DNA from: JALYUA01 sp038229875
GTDB lineage: Bacteria > Acidobacteriota > Thermoanaerobaculia > UBA5066 > Gp7-AA6
DNA: 29,495 bases
Direction of reading: 5' to 3'
NCBI GenBank assembly: GCA_038229875.1
Contig: JBBROA010000043.1
Span: forward strand, 1 to 29,495
Part shown: positions 22,811 to 29,495 of the stretch, one piece after another
How positions within the stretch are numbered: position 1 is the first letter of the stretch
Layout: each line of letters starts with the position of its first letter
The notes under the pieces: generated by a model
What the model was told of the DNA's origin: nothing
The model's input: the letters and a program-made list of their open reading frames with translations, nothing else
Databases searched by the model: none
Made by a program: the position numbers and the translations under genes

Positions 22811-23770
22811 ATGAGCGCGCTGCCCATCGAAGCGAGAGGTCTGCGCAAGGCCTACCGTTCCGGCTTGAAAGGCCGGACCGTGCTCGCGCTGGACGGGCTC
22901 GACCTCGACGTGCGGCCCGGCGAGATGTTCGGCCTTCTCGGGCCAAACGGCGCGGGAAAGACGACCACGGTCAAGATCCTTCTCGGCCTGACGCGGGCGA
23001 CGGCCGGCGAAGCTTTTCTGTTCGGTATCCCGGTCGGGTCGCCCGAGAGCCGCCGCCGGGTGGGCTACCTCCCCGAGGGACATCGCTTTCCGGGGTACCT
23101 CACGGCGAGGGAGACGCTCGCGATCTTCGGCCGCATGTCGGGAGTCGATGGCGCGGCTCTGCGAACGCGGATCCCGGCCCTTCTCGATCGCGTAGGTCTC
23201 GCCGACTGGCGCGACGTCCGCGTGAAGAAGTTTTCGAAGGGCATGACCCAGCGCCTCGGCCTCGCCGCCGCGCTCGTCCACGAGCCCGAAGTCCTGCTGC
23301 TGGACGAGCCGACCGACGGCGTCGATCCGGTCGGGCGGCGGGAAATCCGCGATCTCCTCCGCGAGGAGGCCGACCGGGGCCGCGCGGTCCTCGTCAACTC
23401 TCATCTGCTTTCCGAGATCGAGCGCACGTGCGACCGGGTCGCCGTCCTCCGGGCCGGGCGGGTCGCCGCGCAGGGGACGATCGCCGAGCTGACCGCGCAG
23501 ACCGCGCGCTACCGGATGGCGGTTTCGCCGATCGATGATCAGCTCCTGGCATCGCTGCGCGAGACCGGCACCGATGTCACGCGCGTCAACGGGCATCTCG
23601 AGCTCTCCGCGCGGGATCTCGCGCAGTTGAATGAAGCCGTCGACCGCGTCCGCGCGCGCGGCGCCCTGCTCGAAGAGCTCACTCCGATTCGCGCGAGTCT
23701 CGAGGACGTGTTCGTAAACCTGATCTCGCCCGCGGGCGCCGGTTCGGCCGAAGAGAAGGAGCCATCATGA
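22811..23770 (+). CDS. ABC transporter ATP-binding protein (ABC-2 type)
   Basis: 319 residues. Walker A GPNGAGKT at 44-51, Walker B VLLLDEP at 161-167, H-loop H198 in VNSHLL. The signature segment is FSKGMTQRL (141-149) in place of LSGGQ, a form common in CcmA/DrrA/NatA-type exporters. The C-terminal ~90 residues are the extension usual in this group. It powers the permease encoded next, whose ATG overlaps its stop (ATGA). The cargo is unknown. The frame is open upstream, but the ATG at 22811 matches the domain start. Confidence 0.93.
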   Translation: MSALPIEARGLRKAYRSGLKGRTVLALDGLDLDVRPGEMFGLLGPNGAGKTTTVKILLGLTRATAGEAFLFGIPVGSPESRRRVGYLPEGHRFPGYLTARETLAIFGRMSGVDGAALRTRIPALLDRVGLADWRDVRVKKFSKGMTQRLGLAAALVHEPEVLLLDEPTDGVDPVGRREIRDLLREEADRGRAVLVNSHLLSEIERTCDRVAVLRAGRVAAQGTIAELTAQTARYRMAVSPIDDQLLASLRETGTDVTRVNGHLELSARDLAQLNEAVDRVRARGALLEELTPIRASLEDVFVNLISPAGAGSAEEKEPS

Positions 23771-24621
23771 GAGCTCTCGGCGCGAGCATCGAGGAGGTCT
23801 TCCGGGAGGCGGCGGCGCGATGGACCCTGATCGCTTACTTCACCCTTTCGTCGCTCTTCATCCTGCTGTTCGCGACGGCCGTGAATCTCGACATCGTCAA
23901 CGGGGCGCTGGCGGGAGCGAAGCTTTTCGGGCAATCGGTCGAGTTCGGCCGCACCTCTGTCGACATCGACAAGCTCGTCCTCGGCTTCGAATCCGGCTTC
24001 TCGGGATTCCTGTATCTCGTCGGGACCTTTCTTGCGCTCTTCGCGACCGCGCACCTCGTTCCGCGGCTCCAGGAGAAGGGCACGGTCGATCTCTATCTCT
24101 CGCGGCCGGTCGGCCGCGTCCCACTGCTGCTCTCGCGATATCTCGCGGGCCTGCTCCTGGCGGCGGCGAACCTCCTCTACCTGATCGGGTCGCTCTGGCT
24201 GATCATCGTGTGGAAAACTCACATCGTGCACGGCCGCTTCTTCCTCGCAGGGCTCTCGATCCTGTTCACGATCGCGACGTTGCTCGCGTTCGCGTTCCTC
24301 GTCGGGGTCGTCACTTCTTCGACGGGCGTTTCCCTGATGGCGACCTACGCGATCTTCTTTTTCTCCGCGATCCTGGCCGCCCACGCCAAGATTTCCGCCG
24401 CCATGTCGAAAGACTGGGCGGCGAAGCTGGTCGAGGGGCTTTATTGGATCTTTCCCAAGACGGCCCAGCTCGGCCAGGCCACGGTGGCCCACGTGGCCGG
24501 GGACCGGGCGTTCGGGGGCATCGGCAACGTCAGCTTGATGGCCGTCTACGGCTCGACCGCGATGTTCGGAATTGCTACGCTCACTCTCGCCTGCTGGCTC
24601 TTTTCCAGAAAGGACTTCTGA
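23767..24621 (+). CDS. ABC-2 type transporter permease
   Basis: 284 residues, with about six hydrophobic membrane segments: near 20-40, 78-95, 120-146, 158-180, 184-206 and 258-278. An extracytoplasmic loop lies between the first and second helices, and a short motif VPRLQEKGTVDLYLSRPVGR precedes the third, as in NosY/ABC-2 permeases. It overlaps the ATPase gene by 4 bp and is followed after 2 bp by a secreted protein, so the three are one operon. Substrate not predictable. Confidence 0.88.
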   Translation: MRALGASIEEVFREAAARWTLIAYFTLSSLFILLFATAVNLDIVNGALAGAKLFGQSVEFGRTSVDIDKLVLGFESGFSGFLYLVGTFLALFATAHLVPRLQEKGTVDLYLSRPVGRVPLLLSRYLAGLLLAAANLLYLIGSLWLIIVWKTHIVHGRFFLAGLSILFTIATLLAFAFLVGVVTSSTGVSLMATYAIFFFSAILAAHAKISAAMSKDWAAKLVEGLYWIFPKTAQLGQATVAHVAGDRAFGGIGNVSLMAVYGSTAMFGIATLTLACWLFSRKDF

Positions 24622-24623
24622 TC

Positions 24624-25619
24624 ATGAAGACGCGCCGCGTTCTCGCGGTCCTCACTCTCCTCCTCGCGGTGGCCGCGTTCGCGCCGGCCGCGCGGGCCTC
24701 CTCCGACGACGCGCTGTCGCTCGTTCCCGCCGACGCGGCGTCGGTCGCGGTCGTCCGGTTCAACGACCTCCGCTCGACGCCTCTCGCCGGCAAGCTGTTC
24801 TCCGACGCGGACCACATGAACGGCAACGGGGAGGCCGCGCGGTTCATGAGCGAAGCGAACCTCAAGCCCCGAGAGGACGTCGACACCGTGGTGATCGTCG
24901 GCCTCCTGCCCCAGGGTGAGGCCGGCCAGCCCAACGTGCTCGCGCTTTTCGAAGGCCGATTCGACCCCGACCGGCTTTCGGCCGCCGCAGAGACCCGCGG
25001 AGCGACGCGCATCGCGGGATCGTCGGGCGATTACTGGCTGGTTCCCGAAAAGGGCGACTCGGCGCGCCCGCACGGGAAGGGCGCGGTGGCCTTCGTGTCG
25101 CCGAAGCTTCTCGTGGCTGGAAGCGAGACGGCGGTGCAAGCGGCGCTCGCGGCGCGGGCGGGCGGGGGCACCACGTTTTCGTCGGGTGTCGGACTCGGCC
25201 GGCAGCTCTCCCGGATCGACCGCTCCTCCTCGATGTGGACCCTCATCGACGTGACCCGCTACCCGGCGGTCCAGAAGGGCCTCGGCCGGTCGGGCGGCGG
25301 CAGTGATGCGGCCGCCGCGCTCATGGGCGCGATGAAGTCGGTCACGCTCTTTTCGTTCCAGGCGTCGGTGCGTTCCGACGATCTCTCCCTGACCGCGAGC
25401 GGGGTCTCTCCGGACCCCGAGACCCGCCAGCTTCTGGAAGACTCGCTTCGGGGAGTCGTCGCCATGTGGCGCCTCGCGGTCCAGGAGAAGTCTCCCGAGC
25501 TCGTATCCGTCATCCGCAAGTTCAAGATCGACAGCGACGGCGACGCCGTCACCGTAAGCGGCACTCTGCCGTCGAGCATGCTGCGCGCGCTCGCTGAAAA
25601 GCGGACCGCCAGGAACTGA
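24624..25619 (+). CDS. Secreted protein of unknown function in the ABC operon
   Basis: 331 residues; the ATG at 24624 is 2 bp after the permease stop. The signal peptide is MKTRRVLAVLTLLLAVAAFAPAARA (cleavage near 25). The mature part starts DALSLVPADAASVAVVRFNDLRSTPLAGKLF, then has alternating strands and helices (NVLALFEGRFD, GAVAFVSPKLLVAGSETAVQAALA). The pattern of a VPAD-(A/S)-V(A)VVR start and the GSE-x-AVQAAL segment resembles DUF3352-like secreted proteins in Planctomycetes and Acidobacteriota, by general appearance only. No catalytic motif. Probably the extracytoplasmic partner of the transporter. Confidence 0.78.
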   Translation: MKTRRVLAVLTLLLAVAAFAPAARASSDDALSLVPADAASVAVVRFNDLRSTPLAGKLFSDADHMNGNGEAARFMSEANLKPREDVDTVVIVGLLPQGEAGQPNVLALFEGRFDPDRLSAAAETRGATRIAGSSGDYWLVPEKGDSARPHGKGAVAFVSPKLLVAGSETAVQAALAARAGGGTTFSSGVGLGRQLSRIDRSSSMWTLIDVTRYPAVQKGLGRSGGGSDAAAALMGAMKSVTLFSFQASVRSDDLSLTASGVSPDPETRQLLEDSLRGVVAMWRLAVQEKSPELVSVIRKFKIDSDGDAVTVSGTLPSSMLRALAEKRTARN

Positions 25620-25632
25620 TTTCGAGCCGGCG

Positions 25633-25660
25633 TTCCCTCCTCCCGCGCGGGGGGAGGGAA
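25633..25660. repeat. REP-like palindrome, copy 3
   Basis: TTCCCTCCTCCC (25633-25644) faces GGGGGGAGGGAA (25649-25660) over a GCGC loop: 12 pairs with one G-T wobble. It lies 13 bp after the stop at 25619, so it might also end transcription or protect the 3' end, though there is no T-run. Confidence 0.6.
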
Positions 25661-25692
25661 TCGCGGGCCTTTGCCGCTCCGCCGCTCCGCCG

Positions 25693-25721
25693 CTGACTCT
25701 CCGTCGAGAGCACGATAAGAT
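25693..25721 (+). promoter_or_regulatory. Sigma70-like promoter of the long greA gene
   Basis: CTGACT at 25693-25698 and TAAGAT at 25716-25721, spacer 17 bp. The predicted start of transcription, near 25728, is at the GTG start (25730), so the mRNA is probably leaderless; no Shine-Dalgarno is seen. Confidence 0.5.
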
Positions 25722-25729
25722 GTCCGTTC

Positions 25730-27793
25730 GTGCCGACATCCGACCCCAATCTTCCCGAGGACATCGCCGGCCTCGTCGAGCATAAAAAATTCACAGAGCT
25801 CGAAGACCGCTGGGTCCGCCTCATGGAGAAGGACCCGCGAGACCTGACGGTGTTTTTCTCCGTCGCGTCGGCGGTCAAGAAGAAGGGGAACGTGACCGCC
25901 GCCGTGAGCTGGTTGCGCCTCCTCGCCGACGAGCTCGGCGGCAAGGCGGATCGCGAGCGCAAGCTCAAGGTCCTCCTGGAAATCGCTCGCATCGCTCCGA
26001 CGGACCCGGGGGTGAAGGCCGAGCTCGAAGCCGCGCTGAAGGAGCGGTTCGTCGGGCACCCGTCGCTCGCGGCCGTCCTCGCCAAGCATCCGGTCGTCCC
26101 TCCCGATCCGGCGGGCGCCGCCGGGAAGGTGGAGCGCTGGCTGCAGTTCGCGCCGGGGCAGATCCACTTCCTCCCGGGCCGCGGCCCGGGACGGATTGTC
26201 GAGATGAACCCCGCGCTCGACGTTCTCCGCGTCGAGATCGCCGGCACCCGCCTGCCCCTGTCACTCGTGTCGGCCGAAAGGACGCTCGAGAGACTCCCGG
26301 AAGGACATTTTCTGCGCGACAAGCTCGAGCGCCCGGACGAGATGCGAGCCCTGGTGGCTTCGGAACCCTCGGAATCCGTGCGGCGCCTCCTGGCGAGCTT
26401 CGGACGCCCGCTGACCGTCAGCGAGATCAAGGAGCACATGAGCGGCCTCGTCGAGGAGCCGCGCTGGACGGCGTTCTGGAGCGCCGCGAAGAAGCACCCT
26501 CAGCTGCTGGTGGCCGGGGCCGCGCGGTCCGCCCGGGTGAGCTGGTCCGACAGCGCCGCCTCCGCCGACGACTCCATCCGTGCGTCTTTTCAGGCGGCGG
26601 ATCCCCGGCGGCAGATCGACATCGCCCGAAAAAACGGAAAACGAAGCAAAGACCTGGGACGCGAGTTCGCGCGCGTGCTCTCGGCGCGGGCGACAGCCGC
26701 CGCGGAGAGCGACCCGTCTCTCGCCTGGGAGCTATCGCAGGCGGCGGCGCGCCTTTCTCCGGGAGAGCCCGAGGCGTTTCCGGCGGATTCGCTGGTCGAG
26801 GCGGGCGACCCCGGCCCGCTCCTCCAGAAGATTCATGACTCGGGGGCGCGCGAGCGCGCGCTCGAAGCGATGCGCGGGCTGCCGCGATGGGCGGAGATCT
26901 TCGCGGACCAGTTTCACCGCGAGGACGATTCAAGGGTTCTGACTTTTCTCTACCGCGAGCTCGCGGAGGCGCCCGACAAGCGGGACGAGATCGTCCGCCG
27001 CATCCTCCGGTCCCCCCGGCTCGCCCCCCGTGGCTTCGTGTGGCTCTGCGACCGCATCGAAGCGGAAGAGCTCGCGGCGCCGTCCGGGCTGTTCCTCGTG
27101 CTCGTCGACGCGCTCCGGCAGGACGAGTTCTCGGGGCTGCGCTCGCGGCTGAAGGAATTCTTCGAGCCGGGCGGCCTCGCGGTGCGGCTCGTCCGGTCCG
27201 CCGGCGAGGCTGATGCCCGCGACTATCTCGCCGCGTTGACACGGGCGAGCGGGCTCGAGGAGCACCGCCGCTCCGTCGTCCGGGAGGCGCTCCTGATGGC
27301 GTACCCGGAGCTGCGCGCCCCCGCCGTCGATTACCTCTACGGCACCGCGGAATCGATTGAAACCCGCCGGCGCGAGCTCATCCACTTAAAACAGGTCGAC
27401 CTTCCGGCCAACGCCGAGGCGATGAAGACGGCGAAGGAGCATGGCGACCTCCGCGAAAACTTTGAGTACCAGTCGGCGCGGCAGAAGCACGAATACCTCT
27501 CCGCGCGCATCAACGCGCTGTCCGACGAGCTGTCCCGGACGCGCGCGCTCGACCCGACGCGCATCGATGTCTCCGAGGTGCGCGTCGGGACCCGGGTGCG
27601 CCTGCGGGAGCTCGAAGGCGGAAACGAGCGCGTCGCGGTGATCCTCGGACCCTGGGATTCCAAGCCGGAAGAGAACGTCTATTCCTACGAGTCGGAGTTC
27701 GCGCAGGGCCTTCTCGGGCGGCGACCGGGCGAGCGCGTGGGACTCTCGGGCACGCCGGCGGAGATCGTTTCGATCGAGCCCTGGACGAGGTAG
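25730..27793 (+). CDS. greA: GreA-type transcription elongation factor with ~530-residue N-terminal extension
   Basis: 687 residues, against about 158 for ordinary GreA. The C-terminal ~150 residues are GreA: coiled coil from about 540, with its tip HGDLREN (571-577) keeping the acidic D573 and E576 that reach the RNA polymerase active site, then an FKBP-like domain (616-687). The N-terminal part has a TPR-like helical start (1-120), a small beta segment (HFLPGRGPGRIVEMN, about 146-160), then a long helical region to 535. Extended GreA proteins exist in Chlamydiae and some related phyla; what the extension does is unknown. Expected role: rescue of backtracked RNA polymerase. The GTG start lacks a Shine-Dalgarno. 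Confidence 0.9.
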   Translation: MPTSDPNLPEDIAGLVEHKKFTELEDRWVRLMEKDPRDLTVFFSVASAVKKKGNVTAAVSWLRLLADELGGKADRERKLKVLLEIARIAPTDPGVKAELEAALKERFVGHPSLAAVLAKHPVVPPDPAGAAGKVERWLQFAPGQIHFLPGRGPGRIVEMNPALDVLRVEIAGTRLPLSLVSAERTLERLPEGHFLRDKLERPDEMRALVASEPSESVRRLLASFGRPLTVSEIKEHMSGLVEEPRWTAFWSAAKKHPQLLVAGAARSARVSWSDSAASADDSIRASFQAADPRRQIDIARKNGKRSKDLGREFARVLSARATAAAESDPSLAWELSQAAARLSPGEPEAFPADSLVEAGDPGPLLQKIHDSGARERALEAMRGLPRWAEIFADQFHREDDSRVLTFLYRELAEAPDKRDEIVRRILRSPRLAPRGFVWLCDRIEAEELAAPSGLFLVLVDALRQDEFSGLRSRLKEFFEPGGLAVRLVRSAGEADARDYLAALTRASGLEEHRRSVVREALLMAYPELRAPAVDYLYGTAESIETRRRELIHLKQVDLPANAEAMKTAKEHGDLRENFEYQSARQKHEYLSARINALSDELSRTRALDPTRIDVSEVRVGTRVRLRELEGGNERVAVILGPWDSKPEENVYSYESEFAQGLLGRRPGERVGLSGTPAEIVSIEPWTR

Positions 27794-27796
27794 AGT

Positions 27797-27928
27797 CTCG
27801 CTTCCATTGGTCGCTCGGCTTTCGAATCCCTGAGCAATTTCGCCTTTTTAGTTGACCGCGGAGTACCGCGGCCGTCTCGCTCCCGCTGGTTCTCGGCGAT
27901 TAGTTCGCTCCGTCTGGTCGCTCGGCTT
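27797..27928 (+). repeat. Three imperfect 25-bp direct repeats
   Basis: Copies at 27797-27821, 27876-27900 and 27904-27928. The first and third share the 14-mer TGGTCGCTCGGCTT exactly and differ at five positions elsewhere; the middle copy is more diverged. The third copy ends with the first two bases of the MerR -35 box. The spacer also holds a perfect hairpin CCGCGG-AGTA-CCGCGG at 27856-27871. Confidence 0.5.
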
Positions 27929-27958
27929 GACCCTGGAACCGATTCCAGGGTTTAGAGT
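27927..27958 (+). promoter_or_regulatory. MerR-type operator-promoter
   Basis: A -35 TTGACC (27927-27932) and a -10 near TAGAGT (27953-27958) lie 18-20 bp apart depending on the register of the -10 box, longer than the optimal 17. Between them is the perfect dyad CCCTGGAA (27931-27938), CCGA, TTCCAGGG (27943-27950). That is the classic layout of MerR-family promoters: overlong spacer with the operator inside. The predicted transcription start is about at the ATG (27965). Confidence 0.85.
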
Positions 27959-27964
27959 CGGGAA

Positions 27965-28453
27965 ATGGCCGCCGAGACGATGCGTTCCGGACAGCTCGCC
28001 CGGGCGGCGGGCGTCAGCACCGATACGCTCCGGTTCTACGAGCGCGAGGGCATTCTTCCGGCTCCGAAGCGGCTGGCAAACGGGTACCGCGCGTACGCGC
28101 CGGAGGCGCTCGATCGCGTTCTTCTGATCCAGAGGGCGCTCTCGGTCGGGTTCACCCTCGAAGAGCTCGCGAAATTTCTGAAGGCCCGCAGCCGGGGGAA
28201 GCCTCCCTGTCAGGACGTCCGCAGGCTCGCCGCCCGGAAGCTGGAGGAGCTCGAAGCGCGCCTCGCCGAGCTCACCGCGTTCCGCAAGACGCTGCAGGCA
28301 ACCCTCGCCGACTTTGACGCGCGCCTCGCCTCGACGGGCGCCGGCGAGCCCGCGCGGCTTCTCGAGTCGCTCAAGTCCAGTTCGCATTCGTCCGGGTCCG
28401 CGCTTTCCGCGCTGGCCTTCAATCACCGCCAGCGTCTCAAGGAGAAGCCATGA
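27965..28453 (+). CDS. MerR-family transcriptional regulator
   Basis: 162 residues from the ATG at 27965; an in-frame ATG at 27980 is the alternative. HTH and wing: RSGQLARAAGVSTDTLRFYEREGILP, then RLANGYRAYAPEALDRVLLIQRALSVGFTLEELAKFL. A long dimerisation helix follows (residues 84-120). C82 in GKPPCQDV matches the first metal-ligand Cys of ZntR/CadR-type sensors, but the C-terminal Cys/His metal loop is missing; instead there is a Ser-rich stretch with a single His (KSSSHSSGSAL). It should twist its own promoter at 27927-27958 on ligand binding. The signal may be a metal with an atypical site or something else. The stop overlaps the next ATG (ATGA). Confidence 0.92.
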   Translation: MAAETMRSGQLARAAGVSTDTLRFYEREGILPAPKRLANGYRAYAPEALDRVLLIQRALSVGFTLEELAKFLKARSRGKPPCQDVRRLAARKLEELEARLAELTAFRKTLQATLADFDARLASTGAGEPARLLESLKSSSHSSGSALSALAFNHRQRLKEKP

Positions 28454-28977
28454 CCATGCCCCGCGTCCTTCCGCGCTTTCTCTTCGCGTCTCTCTTTTTC
28501 CCATGCGCCGCGTTCGCCCAGACACAGGCGCCTGCCGCTCCCTCCGGGCACGATCAGCACCATGCGATGGTGAATTCACGCGGAGATCACGTGATGGGCT
28601 TCGACCACGAGAAGACCACGCACCATTTCCGGCTGTACAAAACCGGAGGCGCGATCGACGTCTCCGCCAACGATGCAGCGGACACGGAAAGCCGGGACGC
28701 GATCCGCGGGCATCTCACCCACATCGCGAAGATGTTCGCGAAGGGGGACTTCCAGGCGCCCATGCTCGTCCACGACCAGGTGCCCCCCGGCGTGGAGGCG
28801 ATGAAGAAGCGTCCGGGCGCCATCACCTGGAAGTTCCGGGAGACGGACCGGGGTGCGGTCATCGAAGCGCGCGCGAGCGACCGCGACAGCCTCGAAGCCC
28901 TTCACCGCTTCCTGCGCTTTCAGATCCAGGACCACCGGACCGGCGATCCCGAAGCGGTCAGCGAACAGAAGTCTTAG
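28450..28977 (+). CDS. Secreted His-rich protein coupled to MerR regulator
   Basis: 175 residues; the ATG overlaps the MerR stop (4 bp). Signal peptide about 1-23 (ends AAFAQ). Just after it come HDQHHAM (34-40) and then HVMGFDHEKTTHHF (47-60), a His-rich segment well suited to bind Cu, Zn or Ni. The C-terminus has FLRFQIQDHRTGDP. The GFDHEKTTHHF and FQIxDHxTGD motifs recur in unannotated secreted bacterial proteins, often found near metal genes, by my memory of the family. A periplasmic metal-binding or tolerance protein is the best guess. The stop TAG overlaps the TAA of the convergent gene. Confidence 0.82.
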   Translation: MTMPRVLPRFLFASLFFPCAAFAQTQAPAAPSGHDQHHAMVNSRGDHVMGFDHEKTTHHFRLYKTGGAIDVSANDAADTESRDAIRGHLTHIAKMFAKGDFQAPMLVHDQVPPGVEAMKKRPGAITWKFRETDRGAVIEARASDRDSLEALHRFLRFQIQDHRTGDPEAVSEQKS

Positions 28978-29495
28978 CCGTTTCGGGCGGTTGCCTCCTC
29001 GATGCGGCGGCGGTTCGACCCTGCCCAGAACCCGAGGGCGGTCTGGACCGGTCCGTTTGCGAAGTAGATGAAGCCGTTCCAGCCATTCGCGCGCGACCCG
29101 AGCGCGAGAGTCATGGCGACCGACGCCGCGCCCACGGCGCCGGTCGCAATGGCGGAGATCACGCCGGCGCGCGTGTCGAAGGTCTCGATCTCATTCAACT
29201 CGAGCTCGTGCCGGCGGCTGTACGCGTGGAGGTACAGGAGGGCGAACACAAGAAAGACGGCGACGTACCCCGCTCCAAAGATCAGGAACAGCGTCGGTGC
29301 GTCGGCGGCGCGAACCATGGGTTCGATGACACCCCCCGGATGCCGGATGCTCGTGTCGTAACCGAGCAGGGTGCCCACAAACATCGTTAACCCGATTTTC
29401 AGCGGATAAACGAAGAACCGCACGACGAAGTGGAGGGCGCCGTTCACGGCGACCACGACGGTGTCGTCGAGCCCGTACCGCCGCGAGTACCGGTA
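28974..29495 (-). CDS. Multi-pass membrane protein, cut by right window edge
   Basis: The frame is open to the window edge; 173 codons are seen, and the GTG at 29456 need not be the start since the frame continues upstream (YRYSRRYGLDD). About four membrane helices are visible: ALHFVVRFFVYPLKIGLTMFVG, TLFLIFGAGYVAVFLVFALLYL, VISAIATGAVGAASVAMTLAL and FIYFANGPVQTALGFWAG. The VYPLK after an Arg-rich cytoplasmic loop faintly recalls TMEM175/DUF1211-like proteins; I would not assign it. The TAA stop at 28974-28976 overlaps the stop of the convergent His-rich gene. Confidence 0.7.
   Translation of the reverse strand, partial: YRYSRRYGLDDTVVVAVNGALHFVVRFFVYPLKIGLTMFVGTLLGYDTSIRHPGGVIEPMVRAADAPTLFLIFGAGYVAVFLVFALLYLHAYSRRHELELNEIETFDTRAGVISAIATGAVGAASVAMTLALGSRANGWNGFIYFANGPVQTALGFWAGSNRRRIEEATARNG

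Noticed and set aside
27856..27871. CCGCGG-AGTA-CCGCGG hairpin as terminator of the greA gene
   Set aside because: The stem is good but there is no T-run after it; the only T-run (CTTTTTAG) comes before the hairpin.
1..29495. tRNA, rRNA, CRISPR arrays, insertion sequences
   Set aside because: I saw no cloverleaf-like tRNA sequence, no rRNA motif, no regularly spaced repeat-spacer array and no transposase or integrase.

Overview
The window is GC-rich DNA with long antisense shadow frames and dense, often translationally coupled genes. It looks like chromosomal sequence from a soil or sediment bacterium of the Acidobacteriota or a similar lineage. That placement is inferred from the gene mix: secreted DUF885 metallopeptidase-like proteins, an S10 carboxypeptidase, a long Asp-box (VPS10/sortilin-like) protein, DUF4097 and DUF4142 proteins, and GreA with a very long N-terminal extension. 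I saw no rRNA, tRNA, CRISPR array, phage or insertion sequence.

Layout. 1-2297: start of a divergent lipoprotein gene cut by the left edge, two tandem secreted paralogues (GTGA overlap), and a DUF4097 protein behind an ECF-sigma-like promoter. 2298-2745: a non-coding stretch packed with palindromes and a heptanucleotide repeat. 2746-4127: PLP-dependent threonine/serine dehydratase coupled to an NTF2/SnoaL-fold protein. 4120-5994 (minus): S10 serine carboxypeptidase with an open in-frame tail after its stop. 6103-9213: Tat-exported MSOX-like flavoprotein and a DUF885 protein. 9167-11060: SnoaL-like protein (minus), NAD-dependent epimerase-like protein and a small four-cysteine protein. 11172-11515: wreck of a DUF4142 gene whose 3' end is copied four times as a 16-bp tandem repeat. 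11687-13587: a DUF885-type lipoprotein (minus) and a conserved unknown.

13606-17342 (minus): lipoprotein and helical protein, then rhodanese, a GAPDH paralogue lacking the catalytic cysteine, and a normal GAPDH; all but one of the junctions are 4-bp overlaps. 17436-21041: Asp-box protein and YbjQ-like protein. 21119-22678 (minus): AsmA-like membrane-anchored protein. 22811-25619: ABC ATPase, permease and a secreted unknown. 25730-27793: GreA with a ~530-residue N-terminal extension. 27965-28977: MerR regulator with a textbook MerR-type operator, coupled to a His-rich secreted protein. 28974-end (minus): multi-pass membrane protein cut by the right edge.

How the genes fit together. Much of the window is export-related: S10, two DUF885 proteins and the Asp-box protein fit a protein- and peptide-scavenging lifestyle, and the dehydratase and MSOX-like oxidase could handle amino-acid products (inference). 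Points for a second look: the Cys-to-Ser GAPDH paralogue next to an intact one; the long GreA; heptad repeats ending on stop codons; the tandemly repeated gene end in the DUF4142 wreck; the MerR/His-rich pair with an incomplete metal site; and several promoters placed so that transcripts would be nearly leaderless. No single new defence-like or biosynthetic system is evident.
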